DNA from: Mangrovibacterium lignilyticum
GTDB lineage: Bacteria > Bacteroidota > Bacteroidia > Bacteroidales > Prolixibacteraceae
DNA: 64,000 nucleotides
Direction: 5' to 3'
NCBI RefSeq assembly: GCF_010882175.1
Contig: NZ_WKLH01000003.1
Location: 248,001-312,000, forward strand
In this document: piece by piece, positions 33,680-43,186 of the stretch
Layout: each line of letters starts with the position of its first letter
How positions within the stretch are numbered: position 1 is the stretch's first letter
The notes under the pieces: model-generated
Database searches by the model: none
What the model was told of the DNA's origin: nothing
The model's input: only the letters and a program-made list of their open reading frames with translations
Program-made: the position numbers and the translations under genes

Positions 33680-36600
33680 ATGAATGTCCCAAAACCTTTT
33701 AAAATTATGCTTCTCAAAAGTAAAAAACTTTTACTGTCGGTCAAATTTTCGCGAGTGGTGCAATTGACTGTCTTTATGGTGGTGTTTTTTTCGCTGAGTG
33801 GTTTCGCCAGCGAATTAAGCCAGGAGGTGACGCTCTCGGTGAAGAACACCCCTATCAAAACTGTGTTGAAACAACTTTCGCGACAAACCGGCCTCTCGAT
33901 TATTTACAAAGAGTCGTATTTCACCGATAATGACCGCGTGACGATTGAGGTGCAAAATGAACCGTTGGAGCAGGTACTCAGGCTCTGTTTAGCCGGAAAG
34001 GGCTGTTCCTGGGAGATTCAAGACGGGATGGTGGTGATTCGAAAAGCGGAAAAGGAAGACGAGGACAAAGGCGACGACCCTTCGAAATATTTTGAAGTGA
34101 CAGGTTTGGTGACTGATGAGGACGGTGAGCCGCTGGTTGGTGTAACCGTAACGTTTAAAGGAACTTATCGTGGAGTGATTACGGACTCTCAGGGAAGCTT
34201 CAGCATAAAAGCGACTTTAGAAGATAAAATTCTTGTTTTCTCGTTTCTGGGGATGAAAAAGCAGGAAGTGCCCCTATCCGGCAGAACGGCCTTCCATGTC
34301 AAAATGAAAGAAGATATTGCCCAGATTGGTGAGGTAACCATCAATGGGGGATACTATACGGTCAAGGAGAAAGAGAACACCGGGAGTATGACCCGGATCA
34401 CGTCGAAAGATATAGATATTCAGACTGTTAGTAATCCTCTTGAGGCACTGCAAGGGAAGGTTCCCGGTTTGGTTATTCAACCCGAGTCGGGCTTACCCGG
34501 AGCAGGCGTGAAAGTGCATATACGCGGGGTTAATACGCTGAATGGATCAGCTACACCGTTGTATGTGATAAACGGAGTGCCTTTCAACGGAGATCCGATT
34601 ACTCTGGGTGAAAACAAAGAATCAATCGTAAATCCGGCCGGTGATGGCGAAAGTCCCCTGAATTTCATAAATGCGGCGGATATCGAAGATGTGACAATAT
34701 TAAAAGATGCTGATGCAACGGCATTATACGGTTCCCGGGGAGCTAACGGAGTAATCCTCATCACGACCAAAAAGGGAAGAGAAGGAAAGACGTCGGTTAA
34801 TGTTGACGCCAGAACAGGATGGAGTAAGATCGGCAAACAGATTTCAGTGTTGGATACGCCGGAATACCTTGCCCTGCGGCAGCAAGCTTTTGAAGCGAAC
34901 GGAGACACACCTACGGCAAGTGATGATCCTGACCTTTTAGTCTGGGATCAAAATACAAATAACAATTTTCAAAAAATCTTGCTTGGAAATACGGCCAGAA
35001 GCAACGTTGTTACAACGTCGATTTCCGGGGGGAATGAACGGACCAATTTCCTGTTATCTGGAACGTATGACAAAAGAACGACCGTTTTGTCGGATCGTTT
35101 CGGATCAGAGAAAGCTGCTTTTAATGTCAATCTTGGTCACACATCGACGAATGATAAGTTCTCCACGAACATGTCCATCATCTATTCTTCGATAGAAAAT
35201 AAGTTGCCCTCCGCCGATTATTATGGTTACGTATTTACGCTTCCTCCGAATTATCCCTTGTATAAGGAAGACGGAGGGATTAATTATACATCTGCTGATT
35301 ATAATATTGTTAATCCATTGACTTATGCTTATACATCCTATATAAGTTCAACAAACAGTATGATTGGCAGTTGGAGTTTGCAGTATGAAATTCTCCCCAG
35401 ATTGTTCCTGAAGTCCAATATCGGTTATTCCCGGATTGACAACCAGACCAACCAAAAAGTATATAGCCGGTCTATTGATCCTCAACGGAGGTACAGCCAA
35501 ATGTATCCGCATACGCAGTTTTCGGAGAATATCTCGGAAAGTGTTTTGATCGAGCCTCAACTCAACTATAGCCTGACGTTTGGGAAAAGTAGTTTAAACT
35601 TCTTACTGGGAGGTAACTGGCAGCAAAACAAAAGCGAAACTCCTGTGGTGATCTATGCGGATCAATATGACTCTGATGTCTTGTTGGATAACTTTGCGGC
35701 AGCCGGAACTTACAGAGTATCGTCTACGGGTAGCGAGTACCGCTATCAATCGACCTTTGGACAGATAAGATACATTTTCGATTCGCGTTACATTGTGAAC
35801 CTCAATTTTAGAAGAGATGGCTCTTCTTTGTTTGGTGAGAATAACCGATATGGTAATTTCGGCGCTGTTGGTGCCGCCTGGCTCTTTTCAGAAGAAGAAC
35901 TATTTAAAAACTTGTCCTGGCTTAGTTACGGGAAGTTAAGGGGAAGCTACGGTGTGGTTGGAAATGATAATGCCGCAGCCTATGCTTATATTTCGTTGTA
36001 TGGAGTATCTGACTACGGCTATGGTTACGGCACGGACAACTTAACCGGCTTAATCCCGAGTCGGCTGGTCAATCAGGATTACCAGTGGGAGCGGACTAAG
36101 AAGTTGGAATTTGCCTTAGAGTCTACTTTTTTTAAGGACCGCCTGTCCACATCGGTTGCCTGGTTTCGTAACCGGTCAGATAATCAATTGGTGGCATACC
36201 CGGTGAGCGGCCAAACCGGTTTTAATTACTACCAACGAAACCTGCCCGCCACGATCCAAAATACAGGGTTTGAATTTACACTCCATTCGGCGAATGTCAG
36301 AACGAAAGATTTTAGTTGGTCTACGGATTTGAATATCAGTACAACCAGGAATAAACTGCTGAAGTATGATGGGATTGAAGAAAGCCCGTACGTGAATAAA
36401 TATATCGTTGGCGAATCGGTAAGTACTATATACGGATTTGCCTATGATGGCATTGATCCCGACACGAAACTTCCGGCGGTAAAAGATTTGAATGGCGACG
36501 GTTACTATTCAACGAATCTTTATGCCAATAATCAACCGGGAGATTTTGTGAAAATCGGTAATTCCCTGCCCGATTTTATTGGTGGTTTTTCGAATACCCT

Positions 36601-37060
36601 GCGTTACAAGAATCTTCAGCTCGACTTTTATTTCACCTTCAGTCAGGGTGTTAAAATGAAGGGTGTTGCAGGAGGTTCAGACTACCTGGGAGGCATGAGC
36701 AATTTCTCGAAAGAAGCGATCAAAAAGTTCAAAGGTTTATATGATAATGAAGAAGATTTTAACAATCTGCTGATTACCAGTCTGTGGAGTAGCTATGGCG
36801 CTTATGTTGCCTTCCTGAACTATCAATACTCCAATGATGTGATGGAAGACGCTTCTTATATTCGATTACAAAATGTAAGCCTTTCCTACCGGTTACCGAC
36901 ATGGTTGATTCACAAAGCAGGCGGACAATCCGGTAAGTTTTTCGTGCAAGGACAGAATCTTTTTACGATAACCAACTATAGTGGTGCTGATCCGCAGACA
37001 GGATCGTTTACAACACCTCCTGTAAGAATGATAATTCTTGGTGCTCAACTAAGTTTTTAA
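33680..37060 (+). CDS. SusC/RagA TonB-dependent transporter with STN signalling domain
   Basis: A 1126-residue outer-membrane transporter. In order: signal segment (to about residue 50), a secretin/TonB short N-terminal (STN) domain (about 52-125, LKQLSRQTGLSIIYKE), a CarboxypepD_reg-like beta domain (about 137-215, VTGLVTDEDGEPLVGVTV), the plug (GKVPGLVIQPESG, then DADATALYGSRGANGVILITTKKG), and a 22-strand barrel that ends in QLSF. The STN domain shows that it signals through FecR to the ECF sigma factor. SusC proteins with SusD lids import oligosaccharides or, as for RagA, peptides. The downstream peptidases point to peptide import here (inference). A start at 33707 is possible. Confidence 0.95.
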   Translation: MNVPKPFKIMLLKSKKLLLSVKFSRVVQLTVFMVVFFSLSGFASELSQEVTLSVKNTPIKTVLKQLSRQTGLSIIYKESYFTDNDRVTIEVQNEPLEQVLRLCLAGKGCSWEIQDGMVVIRKAEKEDEDKGDDPSKYFEVTGLVTDEDGEPLVGVTVTFKGTYRGVITDSQGSFSIKATLEDKILVFSFLGMKKQEVPLSGRTAFHVKMKEDIAQIGEVTINGGYYTVKEKENTGSMTRITSKDIDIQTVSNPLEALQGKVPGLVIQPESGLPGAGVKVHIRGVNTLNGSATPLYVINGVPFNGDPITLGENKESIVNPAGDGESPLNFINAADIEDVTILKDADATALYGSRGANGVILITTKKGREGKTSVNVDARTGWSKIGKQISVLDTPEYLALRQQAFEANGDTPTASDDPDLLVWDQNTNNNFQKILLGNTARSNVVTTSISGGNERTNFLLSGTYDKRTTVLSDRFGSEKAAFNVNLGHTSTNDKFSTNMSIIYSSIENKLPSADYYGYVFTLPPNYPLYKEDGGINYTSADYNIVNPLTYAYTSYISSTNSMIGSWSLQYEILPRLFLKSNIGYSRIDNQTNQKVYSRSIDPQRRYSQMYPHTQFSENISESVLIEPQLNYSLTFGKSSLNFLLGGNWQQNKSETPVVIYADQYDSDVLLDNFAAAGTYRVSSTGSEYRYQSTFGQIRYIFDSRYIVNLNFRRDGSSLFGENNRYGNFGAVGAAWLFSEEELFKNLSWLSYGKLRGSYGVVGNDNAAAYAYISLYGVSDYGYGYGTDNLTGLIPSRLVNQDYQWERTKKLEFALESTFFKDRLSTSVAWFRNRSDNQLVAYPVSGQTGFNYYQRNLPATIQNTGFEFTLHSANVRTKDFSWSTDLNISTTRNKLLKYDGIEESPYVNKYIVGESVSTIYGFAYDGIDPDTKLPAVKDLNGDGYYSTNLYANNQPGDFVKIGNSLPDFIGGFSNTLRYKNLQLDFYFTFSQGVKMKGVAGGSDYLGGMSNFSKEAIKKFKGLYDNEEDFNNLLITSLWSSYGAYVAFLNYQYSNDVMEDASYIRLQNVSLSYRLPTWLIHKAGGQSGKFFVQGQNLFTITNYSGADPQTGSFTTPPVRMIILGAQLSF

Positions 37061-37097
37061 CTAAAAGATTGTAGAAATAATGAAACGATTACGAATC

Positions 37098-38480
37098 ATG
37101 AAAAATATTAAAACACATCTTCTATATACAAAAGTTGGATTCTTCATGGGACTCTTGGCTCTGTTGAACAGTTGTGAAGGTTTTCTTGATACCGGTGTTC
37201 CGAGATCCATGGTTGCAACGAGTTCTGTATTTGAGAATGATAAAACTGCTGAGCAGGCTATGGTCGGGCTATATAGCAGCATGGCTTTTGGTTCCAACAA
37301 TACGTTGAATGGACGCTTCAATATTGCCTGTGCACTTTATGCCGATGATTTGGAAGGTGTAAATAACGGCTGGTATTTCTCGGGGGTTGGCTACGCCCCT
37401 TTTTATAATAATGCTTTAGCGGGCGAGCCGAAAAACACAATTCTACTTGGTATGTGGAATAGTTTTTACAGTTACATCTATCAAGCCAATAGTATAATTG
37501 AAAACCTGGAGGATAATGAATCTGTTACAAGTTCATTGAAGACGAAGCTGGTCGGAGAAGCAAAATTCATACGCGCATTTTCTCATTTTTACTTAGTTAA
37601 CCTTTTTGGAGATGTACCTCTGATTACAACGACCTCAGTTGACGTGACAGCGCTAGCACCACGCACGGCTTCCGATAACGTTTATGAACAAATTCTGACA
37701 GATTTACAGGATGCCGCTGATGCTTTGGAGTACGATGAGGATAAAACTCAGGTAAATCTTCAGGCGGTTGAAGCTTTGTTAGCCCGGGTATACTTATATC
37801 GGGAAAACTGGACTGATGCGGCTGATTATGCAAGCTCTGCCATAAATGGTGAAACATTGCAGGATCTTAATCAAGTATTTAAGGCCTATGCACACGATGT
37901 GATATTTGAGTTGAATACTTCAAGTAAAGATACTTATGGTGTCGCGGATGATGCTTATCAATTGGTGCCACTGTATTCAGCTCCGAGTTTTGCAGTAACA
38001 GAAAGTCTTTTTGATAGTTTCGAGGCGCAAGATCTCCGTTTGGCAAACTGGATTAAACAATATAAGGAAACAGAGAATTTCTATCCATACAAGTATACGT
38101 TGCAATACTATTACGATGCTACAGCCGATAGCCAGGAATTTCCCGTTATACTGAGACTTGCCGAGCAATTTCTGATACGAGCTGAAGCCAACACACAATT
38201 GGGAGAGACTGGTGCTGCGATTTCAGATTTGAATGAAGTTAGAAACCGGGCAGGACTGGCAGACTATTCCGGAGGAACGAGTAAGGCTGAAGTCCTGGAT
38301 GCTATTGCAACTGAAAGACGGCACGAGTTCTTTTGTGAAATGGGACATCGTTGGTTTGATTTGAAACGTACAGGACGCGCTGACGAAGTCTTATCGGCAG
38401 TTAAACCGTCCTGGTCTTCTGATGCAATCGACTTTATACTTCCTGAAGCTGCAACAAACAACAATCCCAACCTTAAATAG
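37098..38480 (+). CDS. SusD/RagB-family nutrient-binding lipoprotein
   Basis: A 460-residue lipoprotein with signal ending LLALLNSC (start at 37098, MKNIKTHLLYTK). The N-terminal SusD-like motifs (EGFLDTG, AMVGLYSSM) and the TPR-type helices (AEAKFIRAFSHFYLVNLFGDVPLIT-like, then ALLARVYLYREN) are present. So is the C-terminal RagB part (AEQFLIRAEANTQLGE, EVRNRAGL, ERRHEFFCEMGHRWFDLKRTGR). It forms the outer-surface lid of the adjacent SusC. The gene follows susC after 37 bp. It is intact, unlike the second SusD remnant at 16295. The ligand is not predictable from sequence. Confidence 0.94.
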   Translation: MKNIKTHLLYTKVGFFMGLLALLNSCEGFLDTGVPRSMVATSSVFENDKTAEQAMVGLYSSMAFGSNNTLNGRFNIACALYADDLEGVNNGWYFSGVGYAPFYNNALAGEPKNTILLGMWNSFYSYIYQANSIIENLEDNESVTSSLKTKLVGEAKFIRAFSHFYLVNLFGDVPLITTTSVDVTALAPRTASDNVYEQILTDLQDAADALEYDEDKTQVNLQAVEALLARVYLYRENWTDAADYASSAINGETLQDLNQVFKAYAHDVIFELNTSSKDTYGVADDAYQLVPLYSAPSFAVTESLFDSFEAQDLRLANWIKQYKETENFYPYKYTLQYYYDATADSQEFPVILRLAEQFLIRAEANTQLGETGAAISDLNEVRNRAGLADYSGGTSKAEVLDAIATERRHEFFCEMGHRWFDLKRTGRADEVLSAVKPSWSSDAIDFILPEAATNNNPNLK

Positions 38481-38574
38481 TAGGTGGGTAGATCATATTA
38501 CATGTGATAAATCAGTAAAGTTTGTTCCTTTTCAATTTCTACTGCTTAGTGTGGAAGGGAACAACTTTACCGGT

Positions 38575-38616
38575 ATCACTCGGGGGGGGACCTATTTAAA
38601 TAGGTGTGTGAGTGAT
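38575..38616 (+). terminator. Palindromic hairpin between susD and the thioredoxin gene
   Basis: A perfect 16-bp palindrome (38590-38605, centred on ATTTAAAT) is nested between ATCACT (38575) and AGTGAT (38611), with a G8 run on one side and a TTTTG tail. It could be a partial terminator that lowers expression of the downstream peptidase genes relative to susCD, or a binding site. Confidence 0.5.
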
Positions 38617-38744
38617 TTTGTTCTGAAATAGCTCTGGGGGATTTAATTGTTCTGAAAATCTTACGATTACTGGTAATGCGGAGGTCAATAAACGATATTG
38701 ACTTTGTGTTGAATTGTATGTTAATAAGGCAAAATTTAAATGCT

Positions 38745-39827
38745 ATGAAAAAGATTGGGGTATTGTTTTTACTAATGCCAACTTTGGTAATGGGGATTAC
38801 CAAACCGGCAGAAACAAAATTGCTGGTAGATGGTGTTGAACGGCAGTTTATCAGTTCTGCTAGTGGCGAGGAGAAAGTGGATTCTCTTACAATTAATACA
38901 GTGAAAATCGGCGATCCTGCTCCACCGATAGTCGTGCGTAAATGGATCAAAGGAAATCCGGTTTCCTCTTTCAAACCGGGGACGGTTTACCTGGTCGAAT
39001 TTTGGGCGACCTGGTGTGTGGCGTGCCAGGCTGCTATGCCGCATCTCTCGCACTTGGCGCAGAAGTACCAAGGCAAAGTGGAGGTGCTTAGTTTTAATGT
39101 ATGGGAAAAAGGAAAAGGTGATATTCTCGGCAGAGTAGAAGCATTTGTAAAACGGGCGGGAGATCGGATGGACTATACCGTTGCAATGGATACGGAAGAC
39201 GAGAGCATGTCGCGAAATTGGCTTGACGCCACTGGTGTACGGGGAATTCCTGAAATATTTGTAATCGATCAGCAAGGAAAGCTTGCATGGCAGGGGCACC
39301 CGGATTATGTTGACGATGTGCTGGATGCTGTGGTAAACAAAACCTATGACGAAGAAAACAGCGTCCGAATAGAAGAGTTAAGAAAACAGAAAGTTGCGCT
39401 TTATGACTCGCTCAATCACGAAATGATGGATGCGAAAAAAGCACATGATTATAAGTCTGCTTTGGCGAGTATCAATCAAATGCTTCCGTTATTTCCTTCA
39501 GATCAAAACGACTTGGAAAATAAAAAATACGAGTTGCTTTGCCGGGTAGATTCCATGGCAGGGAGAGCATATGGCGAAGAGCGCCTGAAGCAACTGAGTT
39601 CCAAGGATCAAATCTACATGGGAAATTATATATGTTATGTTATTACGGCTGATAGCCTTTACAAGCCTGATTACGAGCTTGCCCTAAAATGTGCAAGTGA
39701 GGCAGCCCGAAAACTTGGAGCGGATAATCCTGATGTTCTTCGACTGTATGCAGTTTCATACGCCAAAATGGGGGATAGTGAAAAATCGGATGCATATAAG
39801 GATAAATATCTTCGATTGACAAAGTAA
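38745..39827 (+). CDS. TlpA-like thioredoxin-fold secreted protein
   Basis: A 360-residue protein with a signal peptide (MKKIGVLFLLMPTLVMG) and a TlpA/ResA-type redoxin domain (about residues 60-200). The active site is WCVAC (Cys91 and Cys94), inside the FWATWC motif, and the cis-Pro motif is GVRGIPEIFVID. The C-terminal 150 residues are helical and TPR-like (DYKSALASINQMLPLFPS, then ALKCASEAARKLGADNPDV). TlpA proteins reduce disulfides in the periplasm. Here, next to susCD and two peptidases, it may reduce imported disulfide-bonded peptides or keep the peptidases active (inference). The start at 38745 is chosen for its signal peptide. Confidence 0.9.
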   Translation: MKKIGVLFLLMPTLVMGITKPAETKLLVDGVERQFISSASGEEKVDSLTINTVKIGDPAPPIVVRKWIKGNPVSSFKPGTVYLVEFWATWCVACQAAMPHLSHLAQKYQGKVEVLSFNVWEKGKGDILGRVEAFVKRAGDRMDYTVAMDTEDESMSRNWLDATGVRGIPEIFVIDQQGKLAWQGHPDYVDDVLDAVVNKTYDEENSVRIEELRKQKVALYDSLNHEMMDAKKAHDYKSALASINQMLPLFPSDQNDLENKKYELLCRVDSMAGRAYGEERLKQLSSKDQIYMGNYICYVITADSLYKPDYELALKCASEAARKLGADNPDVLRLYAVSYAKMGDSEKSDAYKDKYLRLTK

Positions 39828-40083
39828 AATGCTGATAGCAAGTCGCCAAATTCTGAAAATTAGGATAAGACTTAAAGCTGCATTTTAATCAATGAACATA
39901 TAAAGCATATCGAAATCGTCTCAAAATAATATTTATCGGTTCGTTCAGGTCACGGACGTTTTTTCGTCTGACCATGCCAGGACGTTGCCGGCTTGAGCAG
40001 AAACGCTTCCTTGTCCAAAGACCTTTAGGGTAATTCCTAAGTACGGATAACGATGAGTTTTTGTAATAAAAATTCAAAAATTA

Positions 40084-42948
40084 ATGATTAAACAAACAAA
40101 GGAAATGTTCAGAAACTTTTTCAACAAAGCTCGCATGGTAGCTGCCATGATATTAGCGAGCATTGCAATTGTGCATGCACAAACATTAGATCTCAACCAG
40201 ACGATGCCGCCTGATTCAACCGTGACCATGGGCAAGCTGGCTAATGGCCTGATTTATTATATCAAACCCAATTCGAAGCCGGAAAAGAAAGTGGAGCTAC
40301 GCTTGGTTATTAAAGTTGGCTCGATTCAGGAGAATGACGATCAGCAAGGCCTGGCTCACTTTATGGAACATATGGAGTTCAATGGAACCAAACATTTTCC
40401 CAAAAACGAGCTGGTTGACTACCTTCAGAAAATAGGGGTGACCTTCGGATCTGACCTCAATGCGAACACGGCTTGGGACAGAACATATTACATTCTTCCT
40501 ATTCCTACAGACGTGCCAGGAGCGCTTGACGAAGGATTTCAGATCCTGTCTGACTGGACAGACGGTGCATTAATCACCGACGAAGAGGTAAATGATGAAC
40601 GGCATGTTATATTAGAGGAACTGCGCATGCGCAACAAGACTGCGAATACGCGTATGATGTACAAGTTTCTTCCGGAAATGTTTAACGGATCTCGTTATGC
40701 GGAAAGAATGCCCAGCGGGTTGGACAGCATCATTGCAAACTGCAGTCCCGATCGGATCCGTGAATACTACAACGATTGGTATCGTCCTAATTTGATGGCC
40801 GTGATTGCTGTTGGGGATATTACTGTTCCGGAGGCGAAAGCAAAGATTGAAAAATATTTTGGCCATTTAAAAAACCCGGTGAACGAAAGACCGCGTGTAT
40901 ACTACGGTGTAGAACCTTACCAGGAGCCTAAGGCAATGGTTGTAACCGATCCGGAAGCAACGGATTATTCCTTTACCCTGATGTACCCGGCCTACGAAAA
41001 GAATATTAAGAGTACGGTCGGCTATTTCCGCGAAAATATGATTCGCAGCATTTTTGTGTTAAGCTTAAACAAGCGATTAAATAATCGAACTCAATCGGCG
41101 ACCCCTCCGTTTACAAGGGCCGGTACGAGCCTGCAAGGTAATATTGGCGGAATCACGCTCAACCAGGGTGGATTCCAGTTAGATGTAGTTCCACTGGATA
41201 ACCTGGAGAAAGCTGTTAATGCGGCTATCAGCGAACTTATAAAAGCTGAAAAATACGGGTTTACGGATAGTGATATAGATCCGATAAAGAACATGTATTT
41301 TGCTAGTTATGAAAATGCCTATAAGGAGCGCAATAAAATGACTTCCAATGCTTATACAGACCAATTTGCGGATAATTTCATGGAAGGTATGCCGATATGT
41401 GGCGTTGAGAATGAATATAAATATTTGAAGGAAGTAATGCCAACGATCACAGCCAAAGACGTGAGTGAGGAAGCTGCTATATGGTTATCCAACAACCAGA
41501 ATTTCTTTACGATCGTTACCGGTCCTGCTGACGGAGAATTAAGTCTGCCAAGTGAGGAGGGCTTAATGAAAATGGTGAAAAAGGCTTTCAGCCAGAAAGT
41601 AAAACGTCCGGAAGAGAGGAAAGCAGCCCTGTCATTGTTAAAAGAACAACCGATTCCGGGAAAGATCCTTTCAGAAGAAAAAGACAGCATCCTGGGAATG
41701 ACGACTTATACGCTTAGTAATGGTCTGGAAGTGACTGTGAAACCTACCACGTTTAAGGACAACCAGATTCTGTTCACGGGTGTGAAAAAGGGCGGAATAA
41801 ACCTTTATGGTACGGAAGATAAGAGCAATCTTAAATTCCTTTTCAGTGTGATTAATACGATGGGATACGGAGAATTTAGTCCCACAGAACTACGCGATTA
41901 TCTTGCCGGAAAGATCGCAGAAGTGGGAACCGGTATGACTGCTTATTCAAATACAATTGGCGGATCATCGTCGGTGAACGATTTCTCAATGATGTTGGAA
42001 TTGGCTTACCTGGAGCTTACTTCTCCGCGTAAAGATACCGATTTGCTTCAGGGCTTTATTACCAAACTGAAGTCTCAGCTTGCTTTGATGAAGGCAAATC
42101 CACAGGCCGCTTTTCAGGATACCCTTGTTAAGGCTTTGAATCACAATGATCCTTTAACTCCGATTGTAGTTCCTACAGAAAAAGATATTGATAACATCGA
42201 TGTAGATCGGGTGTTGGAAATATACAAGGAGCAGTTCTGCAATGCGGATGGATTCCATTTCTTCATTGTAGGGAATGTAGATGAAGACAGTGTGAAACCA
42301 CTATTGGAAAAATATATTGCGAGTTTACCGGTAAAAGGCACTACTCCGGAATACAAGGATAATGGACTTCGTGCGGTTACAGGCGATCATGTTTTAAAAT
42401 TTTACAAAGGCAACGATGATAAAAGCGTAGTCCTTGATCTTTATCACGGAGAGTTACCCTATACCGAGAAAACTGCACTCGAAGTTTCCTTGCTGTCACA
42501 AGCCATGACTATTCAGGTATTGGAGAACATTCGTGAAAAGATGCAGGCAATTTATAGTGGACAAGCAACGGGAGGATTGGAGAGAAGACCTTATAGTCAT
42601 TATTCCATTGTGGTCCAGTTACCATGCGGTCCTGAAAATGTGGATACTATCCGGACTGAGTTAAATCGGGAAATTCAGGAATATATGAAAAACGGCGTAT
42701 CAGCCACCGATTTGGAGAAAGTGAAAAAGGCACTCATTGAGGATCATAAGGAAAGTCTCAAGAGTAATGGAACTTGGGCCCAAAGATTACAACAAATTAT
42801 GGTGTGGGGTGACCTGGATGCGAAGACGTTCCTGAATTATGAAGAATTTGTGAATAGCGTTACCATTGAAGATATTAAGGCCCTGGCCAATAAAGTGTTT
42901 ACTCAAAATAATTTCACAGCAATCTCTTATCCTGAACAGGCAAATTAG
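40084..42948 (+). CDS. M16-family zinc metallopeptidase (pitrilysin type)
   Basis: A 954-residue secreted peptidase. After the signal (residues about 1-32, ending IVHAQ) come two M16 halves. The active half has the inverted zinc motif HFMEH (residues 92-96) with the third ligand Glu in EELRMR about 80 residues on. The second half (from about residue 540) has no HxxEH and forms the other wall of the clam-shell chamber. M16 enzymes degrade peptides, typically below about 70 residues, so this is a periplasmic or surface peptide-degrading enzyme. It follows the TlpA-like gene by 256 bp with no clear terminator. The 954-residue length fits a single-chain pitrilysin. An alternative start is at 40108. 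Confidence 0.93.
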   Translation: MIKQTKEMFRNFFNKARMVAAMILASIAIVHAQTLDLNQTMPPDSTVTMGKLANGLIYYIKPNSKPEKKVELRLVIKVGSIQENDDQQGLAHFMEHMEFNGTKHFPKNELVDYLQKIGVTFGSDLNANTAWDRTYYILPIPTDVPGALDEGFQILSDWTDGALITDEEVNDERHVILEELRMRNKTANTRMMYKFLPEMFNGSRYAERMPSGLDSIIANCSPDRIREYYNDWYRPNLMAVIAVGDITVPEAKAKIEKYFGHLKNPVNERPRVYYGVEPYQEPKAMVVTDPEATDYSFTLMYPAYEKNIKSTVGYFRENMIRSIFVLSLNKRLNNRTQSATPPFTRAGTSLQGNIGGITLNQGGFQLDVVPLDNLEKAVNAAISELIKAEKYGFTDSDIDPIKNMYFASYENAYKERNKMTSNAYTDQFADNFMEGMPICGVENEYKYLKEVMPTITAKDVSEEAAIWLSNNQNFFTIVTGPADGELSLPSEEGLMKMVKKAFSQKVKRPEERKAALSLLKEQPIPGKILSEEKDSILGMTTYTLSNGLEVTVKPTTFKDNQILFTGVKKGGINLYGTEDKSNLKFLFSVINTMGYGEFSPTELRDYLAGKIAEVGTGMTAYSNTIGGSSSVNDFSMMLELAYLELTSPRKDTDLLQGFITKLKSQLALMKANPQAAFQDTLVKALNHNDPLTPIVVPTEKDIDNIDVDRVLEIYKEQFCNADGFHFFIVGNVDEDSVKPLLEKYIASLPVKGTTPEYKDNGLRAVTGDHVLKFYKGNDDKSVVLDLYHGELPYTEKTALEVSLLSQAMTIQVLENIREKMQAIYSGQATGGLERRPYSHYSIVVQLPCGPENVDTIRTELNREIQEYMKNGVSATDLEKVKKALIEDHKESLKSNGTWAQRLQQIMVWGDLDAKTFLNYEEFVNSVTIEDIKALANKVFTQNNFTAISYPEQAN

Positions 42949-43186
42949 CTTCCCATTCCCCTTAATCCTGTTCTGCAGCGATCAAAATCGGCACGCCTGA
43001 AAAGGCTGCCGGTTTTCTTCCTGATAGCCGGATTTTCGGTGAGACCGGGATAATTTAGAATGAATATTGGAAAGTTGTATTCTCGACCGCGAATCAATGT
43101 CAAAGCCTAATTGGGTTGAGTTAAAAGGATAAGATTTAAAATATGAGCGATTTAATAATGTATAATTGATAAAAAGGTTTTTTAGA

